Both the position numbers and the translations under genes were made by a program. From the NCBI GenBank assembly GCA_012518235.1, contig JAAYSY010000005.1, positions 1 to 42,380 of the forward strand: a stretch of 42,380 nucleotides of DNA, given 5' to 3'. The notes beneath the pieces are model-generated. The model did no database searches. It was given only the letters and a program-made list of their open reading frames with translations, and was not told the origin of the DNA. This document shows positions 36,334 to 42,380 of the stretch, piece after piece (within the stretch, counting starts at the first letter, position 1; each line of letters opens with the position of its first letter). The stretch comes from Bacteroidales bacterium. GTDB lineage: Bacteria > Bacteroidota > Bacteroidia > Bacteroidales > Bacteroidaceae.

Positions 36334-37358
36334 TGAAAAATTCTATAAAAAAACAAATTCGTAAACTTTGGGAGTGTTGCTTTGGTGACAGTCCCAAGTT
36401 TATTGACCTCTATTTTAATAAACGTTATACCCACGAACGTAATCTAGTTATTACAAAAGATGAGAAAGTAGTTTCTGCATTACAATTATTACCCTACCCT
36501 CTAAAAGTTTATAATCAAATTGTTGATACGCTTTATATATCAGGAGCAGCTACTTTTCCTGAATATCGGAATCAAGGAGTAATGAAACAGCTTATACTAA
36601 AGTCATTCCACCGTATGCAAAACCAATCTATTCCTATATCTACACTTATTCCTGCGGAGCATTGGCTATTTGATTATTATGAAAAAAGTGGATATGCAAC
36701 TGTTTTTTATGCAAAACAACAAACAGTAAAAAAGGAAGATCTTTCTAATCATCAACCTACAACAGCCTACCGATTCAGTTCGCAAACAAAATTCAACAAA
36801 GAGCTTCAATCTTATATGGACAATAAGCTAAAAGAACTTCCTTGTAGCATTTTACATCCTCAAGAAGATATGGAAGTTGTATTAGCCGACTTAGCTTTAG
36901 CTGATGGAGATATTATAGTAATTAATAAAGAGAAAAACATAGTCGGTTTTGCTATTATATGGCAAAAGGAAAATGTTATTTACATTAATGAACTCATAGC
37001 TGACTCTACAGATATAGAAAAGGATTTATTCTATTTTCTATTGAAATCGAATCAGGGATATGACACTATTCAAAGAATTACACCTTCAACACAAGAAAAA
37101 GGAGAACCTTTAGGTATGCTACGTATTATTAATTTAGAAAGCATACTAAATATATTTGCTCAAAATAATCCTAACCAATCGATTGATTTTAATCTTATCG
37201 ATTCTATACTTGAGACAAACAGTGGTTATTACAAAATAGATAAGGGGATATGTATAAAAAAGGACCTCCAAGAAGGAGTTCCATATAAAAACATTGTAGA
37301 TGTTACTAGAGATTTATTCTTACCATTGAACCCATACATGAGTTTAATGCTTAACTAA
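36333..37358 (+). CDS. GNAT-family N-acetyltransferase
   Basis: A 341-residue protein with an N-terminal GNAT fold: IDTLYISGAATFPEYRNQGVMKQLI contains the acetyl-CoA-binding R/Q-x-x-G-x box (RNQGV, near residue 80), followed by FDYYEKSGYATVFY. The second half is less conserved and may be a degenerate second GNAT or a sterol-carrier-like domain, as in Eis-like enzymes; this is a guess. Its substrate is unknown. Start and stop overlap with the DUF2156 gene suggests a paired function. Confidence 0.8.
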   Translation: MKNSIKKQIRKLWECCFGDSPKFIDLYFNKRYTHERNLVITKDEKVVSALQLLPYPLKVYNQIVDTLYISGAATFPEYRNQGVMKQLILKSFHRMQNQSIPISTLIPAEHWLFDYYEKSGYATVFYAKQQTVKKEDLSNHQPTTAYRFSSQTKFNKELQSYMDNKLKELPCSILHPQEDMEVVLADLALADGDIIVINKEKNIVGFAIIWQKENVIYINELIADSTDIEKDLFYFLLKSNQGYDTIQRITPSTQEKGEPLGMLRIINLESILNIFAQNNPNQSIDFNLIDSILETNSGYYKIDKGICIKKDLQEGVPYKNIVDVTRDLFLPLNPYMSLMLN

Positions 37359-37414
37359 CTACATAGATTAGATTAGTATAACTTACTACTTAAAAAGTAA
37401 AAAAAACAAAGAAA

Positions 37415-38179
37415 TTAGTTTCTATCAGATAAAATACTCTCCAATTCTTCAGCACTAACATTTATATGAAAACGTCCTTGATTAGCAACAGATATATGAC
37501 CTGTTTCTTCTGAAACAATAATGGCACAAGCATCAGACTCTTGGGAGATTCCCATAGCTGCACGATGTCTTAGACCAAAATCTTTAGGTATATTTTGACT
37601 ATGAGAAACAGGTAAAATACAGCCTGCAGCCATTATTCTTTTTTTACTAATAATCATAGCTCCATCATGCAACGGACTATTTTTAAAGAATATATTCTCT
37701 ATTAAACGTTGATTAATATTTGCATTCAGTGACTCACCTGTTCGAGCCACATCAATCAATGGAAAAGTGCGTTCTAAAACAATTAAGGCTCCTACCTTCT
37801 GTTTACTCATACTTAAACAAGCCATAACAACAGGCATATATTCATTCTCCTCAGCAACTGGTTTTCCATTTCCTGTAAAAAACCGTAATAAAGCACTAGC
37901 ATGCCGATGAGACCCTAATGTTAATAAAAAACGCCTAATTTCATCTTGAAATAAAACGATCAGAGCAATAGCACCTACACTGACCACCATATCAAATATT
38001 GATCCCAGTAACCGCATCTCTAAAACAAAAGAAACAACTACCCAAATCAATATAAAAATTAAGATTCCAGCAAACACATTGATAGAACCTGAAGCCTTCA
38101 TTAATTTATAAGTATAAAATAACAATAAGGCAACAGATAAAATATCTAAAAAGTCTTTTATTCCAAAATCAAAAAACAC
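37415..38179 (-). CDS. cdaA: Diadenylate cyclase CdaA (c-di-AMP synthase)
   Basis: Makes the second messenger cyclic di-AMP from two ATP. The 254-residue protein has three N-terminal membrane helices (FLDILSVALLLFYTYKLMKA, INVFAGILIFILIWVVVSFV, MVVSVGAIALIVLFQ). The DAC domain carries both active-site motifs, DGAMII and RHRAAMG. It lies 19 bases after folP, in the folP-cdaA order I associate with Bacteroidota rather than the Firmicutes cdaA-cdaR-glmM order. Confidence 0.95.
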   Translation of the reverse strand: MFFDFGIKDFLDILSVALLLFYTYKLMKASGSINVFAGILIFILIWVVVSFVLEMRLLGSIFDMVVSVGAIALIVLFQDEIRRFLLTLGSHRHASALLRFFTGNGKPVAEENEYMPVVMACLSMSKQKVGALIVLERTFPLIDVARTGESLNANINQRLIENIFFKNSPLHDGAMIISKKRIMAAGCILPVSHSQNIPKDFGLRHRAAMGISQESDACAIIVSEETGHISVANQGRFHINVSAEELESILSDRN

Positions 38180-38198
38180 AATTCGTCTATTTATTAGA

Positions 38199-39059
38199 TT
38201 ATCTCTTTGCTTGTTTCATTGTTTCAACAATTTTCACTGCTTCAACAGCTTCTCTCACGTCATGCACACGTAATATTTGAGCTCCCTGTAACAGCGCTAT
38301 AGTGTTTAATACAGTAGTTCCATTTAATGCTTCACTGGGAGTGTTTTCTAATAATTGATAAATCATTGACTTCCTTGAAAAACCCACTAAAAGAGGTAAA
38401 TCAAAAATAGAGAAATCACTTATATAATTCAACAACTCGTAGTTATGAGATAAATTCTTCGCAAAACCAAAACCAGGGTCAAGCACAATATCGTTTACCC
38501 CTAACTGACGAAGCTCAGACACCTTTTCTGCAAAATAAAGAAAAATATCCCTAACTAAAAGATCATACATAGGATTATTTTGCATAGTCTGGGGGATTCC
38601 TTTCATATGCATTAAAATGTATGGAACTTGTAAATCAGCTACGGTTTGAAACATGTTTTTATCTAAGCTTCCACCAGATATATCATTAACTATAGCAACG
38701 CCAAACTCTTCCACACACATTTTAGCTACATCAGCTCTAAAAGTATCTACAGAAAGAACTAGCGAGCTAGATGAAAAATTGTTTTGTATCAAGGTTAATG
38801 CGTTACGCAATCTATCCATCTCCTCCTTAATAGTAACTTCAGCAGCACTGGGACGAGAGGAATAACCTCCTAAGTCAATGATAGCAGCTCCTTCTTCAAT
38901 TATCTCCTTTACACGACTAATAATATCTGCATCACACTCTTTTCTACTAGATTTAAAAAAAGAATCTGGAGTGACATTTAATATGCCCATAACCTTAGGC
39001 GTAGATAAATCTAATAAGTTTCCATTCACATTTAAGGTCGTTGGTATTGTTAAACTCAT
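38199..39059 (-). CDS. folP: Dihydropteroate synthase
   Basis: Joins p-aminobenzoate to a pterin in folate synthesis and is the sulfonamide target. The track starts at a TTG (39068); ATG 39059 (MSLTIPTTLNVNGN) is preferred, giving 286 residues and an mRNA leader of about 20 bases from the -7 element. The TIM-barrel motifs are clear: VMGILNVTPDSFF, IIDLGGYSSRPSA, VSIDTFR-like LSVDTFRADVA, VNDISGG, DIVLDPGFGFAKN and LLVGFSRKS. It is cotranscribed with cdaA and divergent from murF. Confidence 0.95.
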   Translation of the reverse strand: MSLTIPTTLNVNGNLLDLSTPKVMGILNVTPDSFFKSSRKECDADIISRVKEIIEEGAAIIDLGGYSSRPSAAEVTIKEEMDRLRNALTLIQNNFSSSSLVLSVDTFRADVAKMCVEEFGVAIVNDISGGSLDKNMFQTVADLQVPYILMHMKGIPQTMQNNPMYDLLVRDIFLYFAEKVSELRQLGVNDIVLDPGFGFAKNLSHNYELLNYISDFSIFDLPLLVGFSRKSMIYQLLENTPSEALNGTTVLNTIALLQGAQILRVHDVREAVEAVKIVETMKQAKR

Positions 39060-39086
39060 AGCGTTCAATTATTATGGTGACAATTA

Positions 39087-39094
39087 CAAATGTA
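39087..39094 (-). promoter_or_regulatory. Putative -7 element for folP-cdaA
   Basis: TACATTTG on the minus strand matches TAnnTTTG, 28 bases before the folP ATG. The -33 box is not obvious. Confidence 0.5.
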
Positions 39095-39128
39095 AATAAA
39101 ATATCGTTCTCATTAGAAGATTATCGAC

Positions 39129-39136
39129 TATCTTTG
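39129..39136 (+). promoter_or_regulatory. Putative -7 element for murF
   Basis: TATCTTTG matches TAnnTTTG and lies 20 bases before the murF ATG, back to back with the folP element. Confidence 0.5.
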
Positions 39137-39155
39137 TGATACAAATCTAAGAAAC

Positions 39156-40460
39156 ATGAATATTGCTGATTTATACTCCATTTTTCAATCTTGCTCGGAG
39201 GTCACTACTGATAGCAGAAATTGTAAGCAAAACGCTCTTTTTATTGCCTTAAAAGGAGTCTCATATAATGGAAATGCTTATGCTGAAATGGCTCTATCTA
39301 AAGGATGTTCGTACGTAATAGTCGACGATAAAGAATTTTACAAAAAAGAGAACGAACACTATATTTGGAGTGAGAATTCTTTAAAAACACTACAAGAACT
39401 AGCAAACTATCATAGAAAACACTTTTCTATCCCTCTTTTAGGCATCACTGGAACCAATGGTAAAACAACGACTAAAGAGTTGATAGCAGCTGTTTTATCT
39501 ACACATTTCTCTGTGCTGTATACCGAAGGAAACTTAAATAACCACATTGGTGTTCCTTTAACACTATTGCGATTAAAAGAAAACCATGAGTTTGCCATTA
39601 TTGAAATGGGAGCTAGTCACCCAGGAGATATAGAAGAACTAGTTAATATTGCCGAACCAACCTGTGGAATCATTACAAATATAGGAAAAGCTCATATTGA
39701 GGGTTTTGGGTCCATTGAGGGAGTTAAAAAGACAAAAGAAGAATTATACACTTATTTATCTACTCAAAAAGACAGCTTAGTCTATAAAAATGCAGATGAT
39801 AACGTACTGCTTGAATTAAGTACTAATAAAGAATTTAAACAATTCACTTATGGAGCATCTAGTGATTGCGACATTACTGGAAGAATTCAAAGTATGACTC
39901 CATTTGTTCGCTTTGAATGGAAAAGACAAAATGAAAACACATTCCACTCAATACAAACTCAACTTATAGGATCATATAATTTACCAAACCTATTAGCAGC
40001 AGTTAGCCTAGGAACCTATTTCAAAATCTCAACAGAGAAAATAAACCAAGCAATAGCTGGCTATCTACCAGAAAATAATCGCTCACAACTTAAAAAAACA
40101 CAAAACAACACACTAATTATAGATGCTTACAATGCTAACCCTAGCAGCATGCAAGCCTCTTTAATTAATTTCACAACACTTCCTGACTCAAATAAAGTGG
40201 TTATTCTAGGAGAAATGCGAGAATTAGGAGATATATCTCGCAAAGAGCATACTCAACTTATTGATACTCTTAAAAAGAACACTTTTGATAACATCTACTT
40301 AGTGGGAAAAACCTTTTTATGTCTTGATACTAATATCTCTCGTTATGGAACGGTTGAGGAATTAATTGAAGAGCTACGAAACAAGCCTTTACAAGGTAAA
40401 ACAATTTTAATTAAAGGCTCTAGAGGTGTTCAGTTAGAAAAAGTTATACCTCTTCTTTAA
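39156..40460 (+). CDS. murF: UDP-MurNAc-tripeptide:D-Ala-D-Ala ligase
   Basis: Last cytoplasmic step of peptidoglycan precursor synthesis, adding D-Ala-D-Ala to UDP-MurNAc-tripeptide. The 434-residue Mur ligase shows an N-terminal substrate domain (EVTTDSRNCKQNALFIALKG), the P-loop GITGTNGKTTTKELI (near 97), GNLNNHIGVPLTLL and EMGASHPGDIEEL. The C-terminal domain contains IIDAYNANPSSMQASL and VVILGEMRELG. It stands outside the main mur/fts cluster. Its last 17 bases overlap the convergent VanZ-like gene. Confidence 0.96.
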   Translation: MNIADLYSIFQSCSEVTTDSRNCKQNALFIALKGVSYNGNAYAEMALSKGCSYVIVDDKEFYKKENEHYIWSENSLKTLQELANYHRKHFSIPLLGITGTNGKTTTKELIAAVLSTHFSVLYTEGNLNNHIGVPLTLLRLKENHEFAIIEMGASHPGDIEELVNIAEPTCGIITNIGKAHIEGFGSIEGVKKTKEELYTYLSTQKDSLVYKNADDNVLLELSTNKEFKQFTYGASSDCDITGRIQSMTPFVRFEWKRQNENTFHSIQTQLIGSYNLPNLLAAVSLGTYFKISTEKINQAIAGYLPENNRSQLKKTQNNTLIIDAYNANPSSMQASLINFTTLPDSNKVVILGEMRELGDISRKEHTQLIDTLKKNTFDNIYLVGKTFLCLDTNISRYGTVEELIEELRNKPLQGKTILIKGSRGVQLEKVIPLL

Positions 40461-40842
40461 AATAGTACTTAGCTAATAAAGGTTTAAGAAAAAATCGAGC
40501 GAAAAAAAAGGCTCCTAAAGCACCTAGTGAATTAGATAAAAAATCCCCCCACTCACCTCCTCTATATGTGGTTGCATACTCTTGCAATAACTCTATTGCC
40601 CCACCTAATAGTATAGGAAAAACTAAACCTACAAGATACCCATTCTGCATTTTATTCTTATGACTCCTTAGATAATCAAACCATAAAGCGGACCCTACTC
40701 CCAAATACATTAAAAAGTGAATCACTTTATCTAAATGCTCAAATAGAGATACAGACTCAATAGTAGGGGGCTTAAAAAAAGAAAGATAAAGTAATAATCC
40801 AATAGCTAAAATTGAACATAAATAGTTTCTAAGAAAACGCAT
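40444..40842 (-). CDS. VanZ-like family membrane protein
   Basis: A 132-residue protein with four predicted membrane segments (YLCSILAIGLLLYLSFF, VIHFLMYLGVGSALWF, GYLVGLVFPILLGGAIELLQ, FLSNSLGALGAFFFARFF). The conserved VanZ-like pattern H-F-x-M-Y-x-G near residue 42, E-x-x-Q in AIELLQEY and GEWGDFLSNSLGA are present. VanZ relatives are linked to low-level teicoplanin resistance, but this family is broad and this copy is not in a van cluster. It overlaps murF by 17 bases tail to tail. Confidence 0.82.
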   Translation of the reverse strand: MRFLRNYLCSILAIGLLLYLSFFKPPTIESVSLFEHLDKVIHFLMYLGVGSALWFDYLRSHKNKMQNGYLVGLVFPILLGGAIELLQEYATTYRGGEWGDFLSNSLGALGAFFFARFFLKPLLAKYYFKEEV

Positions 40843-40901
40843 TTTAACAGAATTATAAGGAATTCAATCCAATTTGAATAAATTTATATACCTTTAGATT
40901 G

Positions 40902-40909
40902 CAAATCTA
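40902..40909 (-). promoter_or_regulatory. Putative -7 element for the VanZ-like gene
   Basis: TAGATTTG on the minus strand matches TAnnTTTG, about 60 bases before the start codon. It overlaps an inverted repeat TTAGATT-GCA-AATCTAA (40894-40910), which could be an operator for either divergent gene. Confidence 0.4.
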
Positions 40910-40925
40910 ACTATTTGATAGCAAC

Positions 40926-42296
40926 ATGGGGAATAAAAACAGATCTAATTTTGGTAGTCGAGTTGGAATTATTTTAGCCTCTGCAGGATCAGCTGTAGGA
41001 TTAGGAAACATTTGGCGATTTCCTTTTGAAGCAGGAAATCATGGAGGAGCTACATTTATTATAGTCTATATCATCTGCATACTTCTTCTAGGACTTCCTG
41101 TAATGATTGCTGAGTTTATTATCGGCCGGAGTGCACTAGCAAATACTGCACGAGCATTTCAAAAACTGGCACCTCGAACGGCATGGAAATGGGTAGGACG
41201 CATAGCTGTTCTTACCGGCTGCTTAATATTGGGATACTATGCTGTAGTTGCCGGATGGACACTTGAATATACTATGCAAGCTGTTTTAAACAACTTTGAC
41301 GGAAAACAATCAGAACACTTCATCCAATCTTTTAACACCTTTTCAACCAATTCATGGCGCCCAATAATTTGGCTTTTTGTTTTTCTATTGGGAACTCATT
41401 TCATTATCGTTAAAGGAGTAGAAAAAGGAATTGAACGGGCTTCAAAAATATTAATGCCTGCACTTTTTATTTTACTAGTAGCTCTTGTCATCTGTTCAGT
41501 AAGCCTACCAGGATCGGAAAAAGGTGTTGAGTTTCTACTTAAGCCCAATTTAAGCAAGGTAAATGGAAATTTGATTTTAGCTGCTATGGGGCAAGCTTTT
41601 TTCTCTCTAAGTTTAGGAATGGGATGTTTATGTACTTACGCTTCCTATTTTGGAGCAAAAACAAACCTAACACAAACAGCATTAAGCGTTGGGGTAATCG
41701 ATACCTTTGTAGCTATTTTAGCTGGTTTGATGATTTTCCCAGCGGCTTTTGCTGTAGGCATACAACCCGATGCGGGTCCAAGCCTAATATTTATTACTTT
41801 ACCCAACGTTTTTCAACAAGCTTTTGGGAGCTATCCTATTATAGCCTATATTAGCTCTTTATTATTCTATGTTTTATTAGCATTAGCTGCACTTACCTCC
41901 ACCATATCGTTACATGAGGTTGTAACCGCATATCTCCACGAAGAATTTAATTTTTCACGTGGAAAAGCGGCTAAAGTAGTTACCTTTGTATGTTTAACCA
42001 TAGGTTTATTCTCATCACTCTCATTAGGTGCTTTAAAAAACATAACCCTAGGTGGTCTAAACTTATTTGAAGGATTAGACTTTTTAACAGCAAAAATAAT
42101 GCTTCCACTTGTAGGTATGTTCACAGCTATCTTTGTGGGTTGGTACTTAGACAAAAAGATTAGTTGGAGTCAATTAACCAATAATAATAGCATTAAAGCT
42201 CCTTTATTCAAGGTGGTTTTATTCCTATTAAAGTTTGTCGCTCCTTTAGGTATTGCACTTATTTTCATTCACGAACTCGGATTATTAAACATCTAA
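40926..42296 (+). CDS. Sodium:neurotransmitter symporter (NSS/SNF) family transporter
   Basis: A 456-residue inner-membrane transporter expected to couple Na+ to uptake of an amino acid or similar solute. The family signature in the first, unwound helix is clear: SRVGIILASAGSAVGLGNIWRFP, followed by GGATFIIVYIICILLLGLPV. About eleven membrane segments are visible, and the size is that of bacterial LeuT/MhsT-like members lacking helix 12. The substrate cannot be inferred. It is followed after 3 bases by the next gene, so they form an operon. Confidence 0.92.
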   Translation: MGNKNRSNFGSRVGIILASAGSAVGLGNIWRFPFEAGNHGGATFIIVYIICILLLGLPVMIAEFIIGRSALANTARAFQKLAPRTAWKWVGRIAVLTGCLILGYYAVVAGWTLEYTMQAVLNNFDGKQSEHFIQSFNTFSTNSWRPIIWLFVFLLGTHFIIVKGVEKGIERASKILMPALFILLVALVICSVSLPGSEKGVEFLLKPNLSKVNGNLILAAMGQAFFSLSLGMGCLCTYASYFGAKTNLTQTALSVGVIDTFVAILAGLMIFPAAFAVGIQPDAGPSLIFITLPNVFQQAFGSYPIIAYISSLLFYVLLALAALTSTISLHEVVTAYLHEEFNFSRGKAAKVVTFVCLTIGLFSSLSLGALKNITLGGLNLFEGLDFLTAKIMLPLVGMFTAIFVGWYLDKKISWSQLTNNNSIKAPLFKVVLFLLKFVAPLGIALIFIHELGLLNI

Positions 42297-42299
42297 ATT

Positions 42300-42380
42300 A
42301 TGTGGAAGGATTTTTTATACTTTCCAAGACAACAAAAACAGGGATTACTGCTACTTATTATTTTACTAATCATATTAGTG
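42300..42380 (+). CDS. N-terminus of a membrane-anchored protein, likely helix-hairpin-helix type (partial)
   Basis: Only 27 codons are in the window: MWKDFLYFPRQQKQ followed by a hydrophobic helix (GLLLLIILLIILV) running to the edge. The M-x-K-D-F-x-Y-F opening before a single membrane anchor is like Bacteroides helix-hairpin-helix (ComEA-like) proteins as I remember them, but the defining domain is outside the window. It starts 3 bases after the symporter stop. Confidence 0.55.
   Translation, partial: MWKDFLYFPRQQKQGLLLLIILLIILV

Noticed and set aside
37359-37414. Weak TTACT/AGTAA hairpin between the GNAT and cdaA genes
   Set aside because: Only five A/T-rich base pairs with an eight-base loop; below what I would accept as a terminator.
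40444-40842. VanZ-like gene as a glycopeptide resistance locus
   Set aside because: No vanHAX, vanRS or other resistance genes; VanZ-like proteins are widespread in susceptible bacteria.

Overview
The window looks like a chromosomal segment of a low-GC Bacteroidales bacterium, probably Bacteroidaceae-like. Three things support this. RpoB, RpoC, NusG and the ribosomal proteins read as Bacteroides-type sequences. Recognisable Shine-Dalgarno sequences are largely absent. Matches to the Bacteroidota sigma-ABfr promoter (TTTG, about 19 bases, TAnnTTTG) recur upstream of genes. Species assignment is inference.

Region 1 (1-16600, almost all minus strand) is core information processing. Read in the direction of transcription from the right it holds rpsU-xerC-hpf, then a tRNA cluster (Thr-TGT, Tyr-GTA, Gly-TCC, Thr-GGT), tuf, tRNA-Trp, secE, nusG, rplK, rplA, rplJ, rplL, rpoB and rpoC, closed by a strong terminator. 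Next come prfB, whose full product needs a +1 programmed frameshift, a 44-residue membrane miniprotein, and a CYTH-domain gene cut by the window edge. Two complete promoters were found here, before rpsU and before the tRNA cluster.

Region 2 (16600-24400) holds an M24 aminopeptidase P and a gamma-carbonic-anhydrase-like protein on the plus strand. These converge on a BACON/CotH-type lipoprotein. Further on is a long NagB-like/PIG-L-like fusion protein, preceded by a long AT-rich leader packed with short palindromes.

Region 3 (24400-31320) holds an Ig-like lipoprotein overlapping a DUF3108 envelope protein, a tandem pair of GH43 glycosidase lipoproteins, a DUF59 (MIP18-like) protein, lipid A enzyme LpxH and a 65-residue unknown protein.

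Region 4 (31320-42380) holds a Porin_O_P-type outer-membrane protein, the ackA-pta acetate operon, a DUF2156-GNAT pair, folP-cdaA (folate and c-di-AMP synthesis), murF, a VanZ-like protein, an NSS-family sodium symporter and the first 27 codons of a further gene.

Most of the window is conserved housekeeping sequence. I see no CRISPR array, prophage, insertion sequence or obvious defence system. The points most worth a second look are the NagB/PIG-L fusion with its unusual active-site loop and palindrome-rich leader, the prfB frameshift missed by the ORF track, a 54-base perfect palindrome between convergent genes, an attenuator-like hairpin between rplL and rpoB, and several small or overlapping genes.
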